DNA from: UBA9630 sp043725085
Lineage (GTDB): Bacteria > Patescibacteriota > Minisyncoccia > Moranbacterales > UBA2206
Assembly: GCA_043725085.1 (NCBI GenBank)
Contig: JAYSLY010000005.1
Coordinates: 1-17,275 of the forward strand
Direction of reading: 5' to 3'
Length of the DNA: 17,275 nt
A program made the translations under genes and the position numbers. The notes under the pieces were generated by a model. The model saw only the letters and a program-made list of their open reading frames with translations. It did no database searches and had not been told where the DNA came from. The first letter of the stretch is position 1; each line of letters starts with the position of its first letter. This document shows, piece by piece, positions 1-6,599 of the stretch.

Positions 1-123
1 GTACTGTTTGCGTGTTGTTGTTGGCATAGTTTTTTTAGATTACTGTGCCAGTATTTTACGACAAATCACGGTTTTTTCAAAATGTGGGTCTCTTAGGTAC
101 TGGTTTAGTTTAGTACGGACTGG
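1..123 (-). pseudogene. Possible decayed remainder of the M23 domain of copy 1
   Basis: Past the TGA at 124-126, reading the minus strand shifted by one base gives Asp-Gln-Ser-Val, then two stops, then Glu-Thr-His-Ile. Spacing and residues resemble Gly-Gln-His-Val...Asn-Thr-His-Phe of copy 2 (HxH region). Nucleotide similarity is otherwise weak, so this is a suggestion of frameshift and decay rather than a proven remnant. The window edge prevents seeing more. Confidence 0.3.
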
Positions 124-1050
124 TCATTTGTCAATAACATCATTTACGGAAACGGACGGGGTAATGTGGATGTATGTTGTTGTGTATGGATTGCTGGAAC
201 TATTATGCTCTATTGTTACCCAGCCTCCCCAGTCTTGATCTAGCTGTGCAACTTTTACGATCCCACCTTCTGCAGCATGTACGGTTTCAGTTTCTGTGGC
301 GGCAATGTCAATTCCTGTGTGCTTTGTTATTTGGCCGCCACAATAGTCCAACCAATCATCTCCGAACTCTGAAATAATTGTTCTATTCCACGGTGTTCCA
401 CTCAATGGCCATTTCAAGAATCGTATAAACTTTGCCGTCACCCCCAACGCCGCACTCACCGTAAACGTATGCGGGTTATCGGTGTATTGACTTGTCCCGT
501 CATCCCAGTACGCAAAAGCATATCCCGTATTCGGATAGGCTTCAAGTTCTACTTCACTGTTCAACGGAAAATTCGCCTGACAATAATTAAACTGATTCAC
601 GCCGCACTGAATTACATCATCCGAACTAGCCACACCACCGCCGGCCACAGGATCGGGGCTGACGGTGAGTTGAGGAGGAGGATCGAAAGGAACATACGAC
701 CAATAACCATTATACAATGTTCCGGTTCCGCCCGAATAAATATAATACTGAAAAACACCATTTTGAAAATAAGGAAATTCTGAAAGATAAAGCTTTGAGT
801 CATAACTATAATAATAGCCCGTTTGCATATCTGCAGGATTTATGATGACGGAATATTGTCTAATATTAGCCCTATCAGTATTAACATAACAGTAATCACC
901 AAGACCGCTTGTCCAAGATAAATTGAAATCGTATCCACCATAAGAACAAGGCACTGCAACACTATTGCCAGTGCAGGGAGAATAGGCGAAAACATTTGAA
1001 ACAAAAACAAAAAATCCAAAAAATATAGTTGCCAGAATACGTTTTGTCAT
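124..1050 (-). CDS. Secreted M23-peptidase-like protein, copy 1, C-terminally truncated
   Basis: 308 residues starting at the ATG at 1050, which has AAAGGA about 9 bases upstream; an in-frame upstream ATG at 1098 lacks this and would bury the signal peptide. Residues 1-22 are a Sec signal peptide ending in VFA. Residues 23-125 are an unrecognised Tyr-rich region with two cysteines near 26-35. Residues 128-209 match the divergent InlB B-repeat pattern (NTGYAFAYWDDGT...NPHTFTV...VTAKF). Residues 240-308 are the start of an M23 (LytM) peptidase: H244 and D248 in HTGIDIA are the expected zinc ligands. The protein stops with TGA just before the G-Q/G-D stretch, so the HxH motif (second zinc ligand and general base) is missing. 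Its paralogue at 14005-15141 is complete. As it stands it is probably not an active endopeptidase; it may be a pseudogene or a non-catalytic wall-binding protein. Confidence 0.8.
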   Translation of the reverse strand: MTKRILATIFFGFFVFVSNVFAYSPCTGNSVAVPCSYGGYDFNLSWTSGLGDYCYVNTDRANIRQYSVIINPADMQTGYYYSYDSKLYLSEFPYFQNGVFQYYIYSGGTGTLYNGYWSYVPFDPPPQLTVSPDPVAGGGVASSDDVIQCGVNQFNYCQANFPLNSEVELEAYPNTGYAFAYWDDGTSQYTDNPHTFTVSAALGVTAKFIRFLKWPLSGTPWNRTIISEFGDDWLDYCGGQITKHTGIDIAATETETVHAAEGGIVKVAQLDQDWGGWVTIEHNSSSNPYTTTYIHITPSVSVNDVIDK

Positions 1051-1094
1051 TGTTCTTTTCCTTTCAAAGTTTGAGTTTTTTTTGAGTCTTGATT

Positions 1095-1139
1095 TCAATC
1101 AGTTGTGCATGTTTCTAGTTTGCAACAAGCAAATTGCAT
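1095..1139 (-). CDS. Possible 14-residue leader ORF of copy 1
   Basis: ATG at 1139 lies two bases after a GAAAGGAGG and opens a short frame, MQFACCKLETCTTD, ending in TGA about 45 bases before the M23-like gene. Copy 2 has an equivalent frame starting MQFTC. The SD-to-ATG spacing is very short for efficient initiation, so the ATG may be a by-product of a conserved non-coding element. Confidence 0.25.
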   Translation of the reverse strand: MQFACCKLETCTTD

Positions 1140-1141
1140 CA

Positions 1142-1150
1142 CCTCCTTTC
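1142..1150 (-). promoter_or_regulatory. STAB-SD-like GAAAGGAGG in the 5' leader of copy 1
   Basis: GAAAGGAGGTGAT is perfectly complementary to the usual 3' end of 16S rRNA but lies about 90 bases upstream of the gene's own start and its separate SD. It sits about 31-39 bases after the predicted transcription start. The sequence GAAAGGAGG equals the known STAB-SD element of Bacillus thuringiensis cry3A, where ribosome binding protects the mRNA from 5' exonuclease. The same element occurs upstream of copy 2 (15219-15227). Confidence 0.55.
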
Positions 1151-1187
1151 AAATTGTTGGATTGTTAAAAAGCTAATTGTTAGGTAG

Positions 1188-1217
1188 TCTATAGGGGGGG
1201 GGGCGGGGGTTTGTAAA
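1188..1217 (-). promoter_or_regulatory. Promoter of M23 copy 1 with homopolymeric spacer
   Basis: On the minus strand: -35 TTTACA (1212-1217), an 18-bp spacer (1194-1211) made of AA, five C, one G and ten C, then -10 TATAGA (1188-1193). The spacer is thus almost a pure C tract in the transcribed direction. Predicted start of transcription is near 1181. The matching promoter of copy 2 has the same design with a 7-G tract. Confidence 0.6.
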
Positions 1218-1225
1218 GGGTAGGG

Positions 1226-1253
1226 TTGCTTTTTTCTTTTCAAAAGCTATACT
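1226..1253 (+). promoter_or_regulatory. Weak candidate promoter of the 1296-5093 operon
   Basis: TTGCTT (1226-1231), 16-bp spacer, TATACT (1248-1253), about 40 bases before the first gene. It is back to back with the copy 1 promoter. The -35 is poor, so this is a tentative assignment. Confidence 0.3.
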
Positions 1254-1295
1254 TATATCAATGGCCAAAACTAATCTTTAATTATTCACACTAAA

Positions 1296-1898
1296 ATGTC
1301 TGAAATCTTAGAAAGTCTCTTTGGTTCCAAAGAACGCGCGCGTTTACTTCGCTTTTTTTTGCAAAATCCGGATGTACCCTTTGATTCGGCGGAAATTGCC
1401 AGGAGAAATATGCTCAAAGGGGCGAAAATCAGAAGAGAAATTGAAATGCTGGTGCGGGTGAAATTTATTATCAAAAACACCCAAAAGGGCAAATTTTTCT
1501 ATCGTCTGAATCAAAATTTCGATTTTTATCCCGAGCTAAAAAACCTGATTGCCAAATCCAACACATCACCGCAGTGCAAGAGTTTGGAAAAAATTTCAAA
1601 GATTGGCAATGTAAAGCTGGCCGTAATCAGCGGTGTTTTTATCAATTATCACAAAAGCAAAGCCGATATGATAATCGTAGGTGATGATATCGGCAAAGCT
1701 AAATTGAAAAATTTAATGAGCAGCTTGGAGGCGGAAATTGGCAAAGAGATTAACTTTGTTCTCATGACAATGGAAGAATTCAAATATCGTCTCAATATGC
1801 TTGATAAATTTGTGTTGGAATTTCTGGAAGGACCAAATGAGGAAGTGATCAATAAAATTACGGGGCTGAAACAATTCATTGCTAAAAGAAAGTTGTAG
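1296..1898 (+). CDS. Winged-helix protein with nucleotidyltransferase-like C-terminal domain
   Basis: 200 residues. Residues 1-68 look like a winged helix-turn-helix: LFGSKERARLLRFFLQNP, then a recognition-type segment (SAEIARR...LKGAKIRREIEMLVRVKFI) and a basic wing (KNTQKGKFFYRL). Residues 100-170 resemble the minimal nucleotidyltransferase fold seen in DNA-binding proteins of this architecture; the segment SGVFINYHKSKADMIIVGDD sits where GS-x9-DxD would be, but the motif is degenerate, so catalysis is doubtful. There is no SD. It is the first gene of a run of four closely spaced genes ending in glycosyltransferases, so it may regulate that operon. Assignment is by fold-like pattern only. 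Confidence 0.6.
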   Translation: MSEILESLFGSKERARLLRFFLQNPDVPFDSAEIARRNMLKGAKIRREIEMLVRVKFIIKNTQKGKFFYRLNQNFDFYPELKNLIAKSNTSPQCKSLEKISKIGNVKLAVISGVFINYHKSKADMIIVGDDIGKAKLKNLMSSLEAEIGKEINFVLMTMEEFKYRLNMLDKFVLEFLEGPNEEVINKITGLKQFIAKRKL

Positions 1899-1928
1899 GC
1901 AAAAAATATTTCAAACAGGCTCAAAAAA

Positions 1929-2339
1929 ATGCTTGAAAATAAAGATAAAAATCTTTTAGGAAAAAGCTTGAATGAAAAAATCAAGCTTTTTTTTGGTCGA
2001 GAATATTTCAAAAGTCGAATTGTTCTTTGGCTGCTTTTTTCCATCATTTTGGCTAATCTGATCGACTGGTTGGCGTTAGCAATTTTTTTGCGCCCAAGGG
2101 GAGATTCTGTGATTCTTCACTATAACGTTTATTTTGGAGTAGATTCAATCGGTGCGTTGCGAAAGGCCTATATGCTGCCGCTTATCGGAGCGATTATCTT
2201 GCTTATCAATATCATCCTTTCTTTTTATTTCTATGCGAAGAAAGAACGAATTGCCGCCTATGTGCTGCTCATAACAGCGTTAATGGCAGAGCTAAGCTTG
2301 CTTATTTCCATAATTAGTGTCATTATTATCAACTATTAA
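1929..2339 (+). CDS. Small three-helix membrane protein, unknown function
   Basis: 136 residues with about 28 polar/charged N-terminal residues, then probable transmembrane helices at 31-54, 82-103 and 108-133. A short loop between helices 1 and 2 contains RPRGDSVILHYNVYFGVD. No catalytic motif is visible. It starts 30 bases after the winged-helix gene and ends 11 bases before the GT2 gene, so it is almost certainly co-transcribed with them. It may assist the membrane glycosyltransferase; that is inference from context only. Confidence 0.6.
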   Translation: MLENKDKNLLGKSLNEKIKLFFGREYFKSRIVLWLLFSIILANLIDWLALAIFLRPRGDSVILHYNVYFGVDSIGALRKAYMLPLIGAIILLINIILSFYFYAKKERIAAYVLLITALMAELSLLISIISVIIINY

Positions 2340-2350
2340 TATTTTTAGCT

Positions 2351-4057
2351 ATGTTTGATTTTCCCGATCCAAAAACCAAAGACCCGCGTGAGCGGAAAAA
2401 ACAGCGGATATTGGAGGTAATCCCGGGAATTTTGACTTGGGTAACGCTTATCGGAATGTTTGGTTTTTCTTTTCTTTTTCCTGATTGGGTCGCCTACTTC
2501 ATCATTACTTTTGATATTTATTGGATTTTACGCACAATTTTTATTGCGTATTATTCAATCGATGGATACAAAAAACTAAGAGACGGAAAAAGGATTGATT
2601 GGTGGGAGCGGTGTCAAAATATCAGTAATCCTAAGAATTATTTGGAGCTTATCAACACGCGAATTTCAAAAATGGAGGAAGGCTTGCGAGATAGAAATGG
2701 CATGACCAGAAAGGATGTTGGGGTGCTAAAAGGGGAGATTAGGAGACAGAAAAAATATTTGCAAGAAGTGAAGGCGGTGGAAAAAATTTCTGATTCCGTT
2801 TTGGATTGGCGGGAAATTGTACATGTTGTTATGCTTCCGACTGCCGGTGAGCCGGCCAGCGTGATTGAGCCATCGATCAAAGCGGTAATGGAGGCTAATT
2901 TTCCCAATGAGCAAATCATAATCCTTCTCGCAACGGAAGAGCGGGAAAATGAAGAGCATCGAAAACAGAAAGTGGATTATCTTAAGAATAAATTTGCCGG
3001 TGTTTTTCGCGAATTTCTTGTGACAACGCACAGGGTTAAGGACGATGAAATGAAGGCGAAGGGCGCAAATGCGACTTTTGCCGCTCGAGAACTGGTCAAG
3101 TATTTGAGGGAGAAAAATATTGATTTCCGACGAGTAATATTTTCCAATTTTGACTGTGACAGTGTCGCGCATAAGGAATATTTCGCGGCTCTGACCTATC
3201 AATACATCATTGATCCAAAAAGATTACAGCGGAGTTATCAACCTTTGCCGATGTATCATAACAATCTTTGGGATACTAATGCTTTTGTGCGCGTAATCGT
3301 GACCGGTTCCAGTTTTTGGCACATTTTTCAAAGTACGCGCCTTGATGGCATGGTGACCTTTTCTTCCCATAGTGAGCCATTTGATACGCTCTATAATGTT
3401 GATTTCTGGCCAATCAATATGATTAGCGAAGACTCAATTATTTATTGGAAATGTTTCACCTATTACAACGGAGATTATCGCGTTAAGCCGATTTATCTGC
3501 CGATTTCCCTGGACGCGGTTCTCGCTGACACTTATTGGCAAACCATTGTTAATCAGTATAAGCAAAAAAGACGTTGGGCCTATGGAATTGAAAATTTTCC
3601 GATAATCATGCGAGCAATCGGACCGAATAAAAAAATCAGTTTTAGGCAGAAATTTAAAACCGCTTTTGAAATGCTCGAGGGTCATCATTCTTGGGCGACC
3701 TCATCATTGATTTTGGCGGTTTTGGGTTGGCTGCCGTTGATTTTAGGCGGGGATGTGTTTAATCAACAAGTCTTGGCGCATAATTTGCCGATCTATACTC
3801 GCTATCTGATGACGCTGGCCATGATCGGTCTTGCTGTTTCGATGTCACTCAGTTTTCTTCTTTTGCCTCCAAGACCGGAAAAATATTCGCGCTGGCGAAA
3901 TTTATACATGCTTTTGCAATGGATTTTAGTGCCCGTCATTGCTCCATTTCTAGGGTCATTTCCGGCAATTGATTCTCAGACAAGAATTCTTTTGGGGAAA
4001 TATTTTGGTGAGTTTTGGGTGACTCCCAAAAAAAGTGTGGAAGATAATAAGAGTTAA
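2351..4057 (+). CDS. Membrane GT2 glycosyltransferase, cellulose-synthase-like
   Basis: 568 residues. Two N-terminal transmembrane helices (about 25-45 and 47-69), a long cytosolic catalytic domain and about three C-terminal helices (452-467, 485-507, 517-538). GT2 hallmarks: VVMLPTAGEPASVIEPSIKA (about 159-178) as the nucleotide-sugar entry strand, NFDCDS with D268 and D270 as the metal-binding DxD, SED at 359-361 in the place of the TED catalytic base, and QKRRW (405-409) as the QxxRW motif of processive enzymes. It should transfer sugars from a nucleotide donor on the cytosolic face and possibly extrude a polysaccharide. The sugar is not predictable. An insertion at 80-150 (charged, coiled-coil-like) separates the helices from the catalytic core. 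Confidence 0.85.
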   Translation: MFDFPDPKTKDPRERKKQRILEVIPGILTWVTLIGMFGFSFLFPDWVAYFIITFDIYWILRTIFIAYYSIDGYKKLRDGKRIDWWERCQNISNPKNYLELINTRISKMEEGLRDRNGMTRKDVGVLKGEIRRQKKYLQEVKAVEKISDSVLDWREIVHVVMLPTAGEPASVIEPSIKAVMEANFPNEQIIILLATEERENEEHRKQKVDYLKNKFAGVFREFLVTTHRVKDDEMKAKGANATFAARELVKYLREKNIDFRRVIFSNFDCDSVAHKEYFAALTYQYIIDPKRLQRSYQPLPMYHNNLWDTNAFVRVIVTGSSFWHIFQSTRLDGMVTFSSHSEPFDTLYNVDFWPINMISEDSIIYWKCFTYYNGDYRVKPIYLPISLDAVLADTYWQTIVNQYKQKRRWAYGIENFPIIMRAIGPNKKISFRQKFKTAFEMLEGHHSWATSSLILAVLGWLPLILGGDVFNQQVLAHNLPIYTRYLMTLAMIGLAVSMSLSFLLLPPRPEKYSRWRNLYMLLQWILVPVIAPFLGSFPAIDSQTRILLGKYFGEFWVTPKKSVEDNKS

Positions 4058-4067
4058 GATCCTGCTT

Positions 4068-5093
4068 ATGTTAGAATACCTCGTTCCATTTCTGGAAGCA
4101 TTCTTTTTTTCTGTCGGGACCATTTTTTTCATTTTGCCACTAGCAAAAAAAATCCATTGGGGTGGACGCCGAACGGGAAGGCATATTCATAAAGATGGTA
4201 CTTATCGAGTCGGAGGAATCGCGATGGTGCTAGCTTTTAATGTGGCGATTCTGGTGAACACAAAACTTGTCATTACACCGGAACTTCTGGGTTTCATGTT
4301 TGCTTCCATAATCTTGCTCATCGTGGGAATCAGAGATGATATCAAAGAATTATTTTGGAAAACACAACTTTTTTTTCAAATGGCCGCGGCCTTTTTTGTT
4401 TTCATATTGGGGGTGCGGATTTACTATATAACAAACCCATTAAATGGTGGAACGATCAATCTTGATCTTGGGCTAACAGTTTTGGTGTCGTTGGCGCTAG
4501 TGGTTTTTTGGATAGTATTTGTGATGAATGCGATCAACTGGGTTGATGGAGTGGATGGCCTTTCCGGTGGGATAAGCCTAATCTCAATCGGAACGATTTT
4601 CTTTCTTAGCTTTAAACCGGAAGTAAACCAACCGCCCGTGGCGATTATCTCAAGCATACTATTTGGCGCTATCCTGGGCTTTCTCGTTTTTAATTTTAAC
4701 CCGGCGCGTGTGCTGGCCGGAACATCAGGCGCGCTGTTTATGGGACTATCTCTGGCGATTCTGGCAATTTTTTCCGGGACGAAAATTGCCACCGCTATCT
4801 TGGTGCTTGTGATTCCAATTATCGATTTTATCTGGGTTGTCGGTGAACGGATAAACAATAGGCGTCCAATTTTCAGTCCGGATAATAATCATTTGCATCA
4901 TAAACTTTTGGAAATCGGCTGGTCGCAAAGAAAAATTGCCGCCTGCTACTACGTCGTGACAATCATTATCGCTCTAATTGCGCTTAATACCAGGACAATT
5001 GGCAAAAGCATTACGCTTCTTGCTTCTATTTCAATCATGTTGGTCGCTTCTTTTATGATAAATAGGAAACTGGCTGCCATTCGAAAGAATTAG
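4068..5093 (+). CDS. WecA/MraY-family polyprenyl-phosphate sugar-1-phosphate transferase
   Basis: 341 residues from the ATG at 4068, 10 bases after the GT2 stop; a GTG at 4035 in frame would overlap that gene and adds a polar tail, so it was not chosen. About ten hydrophobic helices. Family motifs: HIHKDGTYRVGGIAM (39-53), GIRDD with D90 and D91, NAINWVDGVDGLSGG (154-168), and the WecA/TagO-type DNNHLHHKLL (272-281). These proteins move a phosphosugar from UDP to undecaprenyl phosphate, starting a lipid-linked glycan. One oddity: the NPARVxxGDSGS motif reads NPARVLAGTSGA (211-222), so the usual metal-coordinating Asp is Thr. Substrate cannot be told. Pairing with the upstream GT2 suggests cell-surface glycan synthesis. 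Confidence 0.85.
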   Translation: MLEYLVPFLEAFFFSVGTIFFILPLAKKIHWGGRRTGRHIHKDGTYRVGGIAMVLAFNVAILVNTKLVITPELLGFMFASIILLIVGIRDDIKELFWKTQLFFQMAAAFFVFILGVRIYYITNPLNGGTINLDLGLTVLVSLALVVFWIVFVMNAINWVDGVDGLSGGISLISIGTIFFLSFKPEVNQPPVAIISSILFGAILGFLVFNFNPARVLAGTSGALFMGLSLAILAIFSGTKIATAILVLVIPIIDFIWVVGERINNRRPIFSPDNNHLHHKLLEIGWSQRKIAACYYVVTIIIALIALNTRTIGKSITLLASISIMLVASFMINRKLAAIRKN

Positions 5094-5102
5094 GATGCTT
5101 TC

Positions 5103-5148
5103 AAAACGCAAAACCCCTCAAGCCTAAACTCGAGGGGTTTTGTGTTTT
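5103..5148. terminator. Bidirectional terminator
   Basis: A 17-bp stem (5103-5119 with 5132-5148, one G-T wobble) with a 12-base loop and GC core CCCCTC/GAGGGG. A-rich on the left arm and T-rich on the right, it serves both the plus-strand glycan operon and the convergent gene at 5223-5849. Confidence 0.9.
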
Positions 5149-5222
5149 TAAAGGAAAGTAATGATATACTTGGCTTAATTAAAAGAACAGTAGAATTTTA
5201 CTCAGATATTTCAAGTGTAAAA

Positions 5223-5849
5223 TCAAGACAGGGACGGTACTCTCACAGCGTATTTATGCAAATTCTTCAGTTGCCCGGCACTTAGGTTTTTGGACTTGGA
5301 AATTGCATCTCCGATTAAGCTTTTGGAAAATTCTACTGATGTTCCAACTTTCACTCCTCCTTTGTGACCTACATTTTTTCGAAGATAATCTTCAATGTAG
5401 ATTTTATGTTCAGGAGCAAGGGAGGAATCAGGATTTTTTTCCAAATAATCTGCCAAAGCTTTGCGAGCGAGTTTGGTGGTTCCATCTCCTTTGCCAGCTG
5501 TTTCGATGAATGATTGGTCAGTTTCTTGACTAGTGGTCACGGATGATGTTTTGTCTGTCTTTGTGTTTGCATTATCAGTGCTCTTTGCCTGGGTATCTGT
5601 TTTCCCATCATCATTTTTTGTCAAATCTTTCAGAACATCGCTTTGCTGAGCTTGTTCTTTTTGATCAACATTTTGTGAGCGATTGGAGTATGAATAGATA
5701 CCAGCTGCAATAACGATAACAATAAAGATACTAACAATTATTCTCAGGTTATCTTGGAACCATTGTTTTGCGCCAGATTGGTCGCTTTCTTCAGCCATTG
5801 TCTCTTCGTGCGAGTTCTGCTCGTCATTTGATTCTTGATTGAATTCCAT
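5223..5849 (-). CDS. Single-pass membrane-anchored extracytoplasmic protein
   Basis: 208 residues from the ATG at 5849, which has AAAGGAAGG eight bases upstream; a GTG three codons earlier lacks room for this. Residues 1-34 are acidic and polar (cytosolic), 36-53 is a transmembrane helix followed by Tyr-Ser-Asn-Arg, 55-120 is a low-complexity Asp/Thr/Lys/Ser/Gln linker, and 124-208 is a compact domain (LARKALADYLEKNPDSSL, HKIYIEDYLRKN, VEFSKSLIGDAI, LSAGQLKNLHKY). I recall similar C-terminal domains in other CPR membrane proteins but cannot name a family. Shape suggests a stalk holding a small folded domain at the surface. Strong SD and good promoter suggest high expression. Confidence 0.75.
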   Translation of the reverse strand: MEFNQESNDEQNSHEETMAEESDQSGAKQWFQDNLRIIVSIFIVIVIAAGIYSYSNRSQNVDQKEQAQQSDVLKDLTKNDDGKTDTQAKSTDNANTKTDKTSSVTTSQETDQSFIETAGKGDGTTKLARKALADYLEKNPDSSLAPEHKIYIEDYLRKNVGHKGGVKVGTSVEFSKSLIGDAISKSKNLSAGQLKNLHKYAVRVPSLS

Positions 5850-5938
5850 AATATTCACCTTCCTTTCTAGTTTAAATTTTTAATGTGCTTACGTTGAAGC
5901 GAGATTGCTTTTCCGGCAATCATGGTCTCTAATACTAA

Positions 5939-5966
5939 ATTTTAGCAAAGCTGGAAAAGGCGTCAA
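5939..5966 (-). promoter_or_regulatory. Promoter of the membrane-anchored protein, extended -10
   Basis: Minus strand: TTGACG (5961-5966), 16-bp spacer, TGC then TAAAAT (5939-5944), an extended -10. The roughly 80-base leader contains a small hairpin (GATTGC/GCAATC, 5903-5921). Confidence 0.6.
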
Positions 5967-6130
5967 CTAGACAATTTAGTACATTTAGTTTGTAGTATAA
6001 TTGGTTAGAATTGTCTGAAAGCGAAAATTTTTTAGCTAAAAAAAATATTTCAGATTCAAACGTCACCGTTTTTATTTTTTGTATCAAATAATCTTTTTGA
6101 TTATTTTTTTTTGCAGCATGTTAGATTGAA

Positions 6131-6162
6131 TTTTTTATTTTTTTCCCGAAAAAAATAAAAAA
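6131..6162. repeat. Perfect 15-bp AT-rich inverted repeat
   Basis: 6131-6145 and 6148-6162 are exact reverse complements (T6-A-T7-C and G-A7-T-A6) with a two-base loop. It could extrude as a cruciform or end transcripts in both directions. It lies 6 bases left of a consensus DnaA box. Confidence 0.7.
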
Positions 6163-6167
6163 GTACC

Positions 6168-6176
6168 TGTGGATAA
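6168..6176 (-). promoter_or_regulatory. Consensus DnaA box
   Basis: TGTGGATAA on the plus strand is the exact complement of the consensus TTATCCACA. It sits about 190 bases upstream of the Lys-rich protein in very AT-rich DNA. Only this single box was found in the spacer. Confidence 0.5.
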
Positions 6177-6186
6177 CTTTTTGCTA

Positions 6187-6214
6187 TTGCATAATTTTTT
6201 ATATGTTGTATAAT
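6187..6214 (+). promoter_or_regulatory. Candidate promoter of the Lys-rich protein
   Basis: A perfect TATAAT (6209-6214) with a poor -35 (TTGCAT, 6187-6192, spacer 16). The predicted leader is about 135 bases long and contains two hairpins (6221-6257 and 6300-6321), the second with AAAGTTTC/GAAACTTT arms. Confidence 0.5.
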
Positions 6215-6220
6215 TTATTT

Positions 6221-6257
6221 ATGAAAAATATTTTTTAAATTTAAAAAATATTTTCAT
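6221..6257. repeat. Near-perfect AT palindrome just after the -10
   Basis: ATGA5TATTTTTTAAA (6221-6239) pairs with its reverse complement at 6240-6257 with one extra A in the left arm. It covers the predicted transcription start region, so it may be an operator or a 5' mRNA hairpin. Confidence 0.55.
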
Positions 6258-6356
6258 GAAAATAAAAGGTCGAAAACAAATTATTAAAAATATTTCAGAA
6301 AAGTTTCAAATAGGAAACTTTGGAAAAAATAAAAATAGAAAGGATGGTGAATTAAA

Positions 6357-6449
6357 ATGGCAGCAAAGAAAAAAGCAGCTAAAAAAGCTGTAAAGAAGAC
6401 TGTAAAAAAAGTTGCAAAAAAGAAAGTTGCAAAGAAGAAGAAAAAATAG
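6357..6449 (+). CDS. 30-residue Lys/Ala/Val histone-H1-like protein
   Basis: ATG at 6357 preceded by AGAAAGGATGG, a strong SD. The protein is 30 residues with 17 Lys, the rest Ala, Val, one Thr and Met: MAAKKKAAKK, then repeats of the K-K-(A/T)-V and K-K-V-A type, ending in five Lys. This resembles the C-terminal tail of histone H1-like proteins (HctA/HctB, AlgP tails). It probably binds DNA or RNA by charge. Codons alternate AAA and AAG, consistent with a real gene rather than poly-A. It is too short for most annotation cut-offs. Alternatives are a ribosome-associated or polyphosphate-binding peptide. Confidence 0.75.
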   Translation: MAAKKKAAKKAVKKTVKKVAKKKVAKKKKK

Positions 6450-6469
6450 TCTTTTAGTATAGTTTTATT

Positions 6470-6484
6470 CCCGATTTTATCGGG
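6470..6484. other. Short GC hairpin after the Lys-rich gene
   Basis: CCCGAT/ATCGGG with a TTT loop. No T tract follows on the plus strand, so it may protect the 3' end rather than terminate. Confidence 0.4.
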
Positions 6485-6537
6485 AGGTGTTCTGTGGTTG
6501 GCAAGTTGCCGGCCCGGAACTTATATCAACGTTGAAT

Positions 6538-6575
6538 ATAAACAAAAAACCGCTAACGTGCGGTTTTTTGTTTAT
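6538..6575. terminator. Bidirectional terminator between Lys-rich gene and prmC
   Basis: A perfect 16-bp stem (6538-6553 with 6560-6575), 6-base loop, core ACCGC/GCGGT flanked by A6 and T6. It suits both convergent transcription units. Confidence 0.9.
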
Positions 6576-6599
6576 GCCGGGGATTTTTATCAAAAGGGA

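Noticed and set aside
121..126. TGA ending copy 1 read as glycine (recoded UGA as in Gracilibacteria/Absconditabacteria), since a Gly is expected there
   Set aside because: No other gene in the window has in-frame TGA, and many clearly complete genes would be expected to. Reading through also does not restore an HxH motif in frame.
4035..4067. GTG start of the phosphosugar transferase overlapping the GT2 gene
   Set aside because: The ATG at 4068 places the first hydrophobic helix at the usual distance and gives a normal gene gap.
5223..5849. LysM domain in the anchored protein
   Set aside because: No recognisable LysM repeat with its typical Tyr-Val-x-x-Gly-Asp-Thr-Leu start; only the stalk-plus-domain layout is similar.
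5967..6356. Chromosomal replication origin
   Set aside because: Only one DnaA box was found, dnaA is not adjacent, and gene orientation does not switch in the way expected around an origin.
6470..6540. tRNA or other structured RNA after the Lys-rich gene
   Set aside because: Only short hairpins are present; there is no cloverleaf or anticodon arm pattern.
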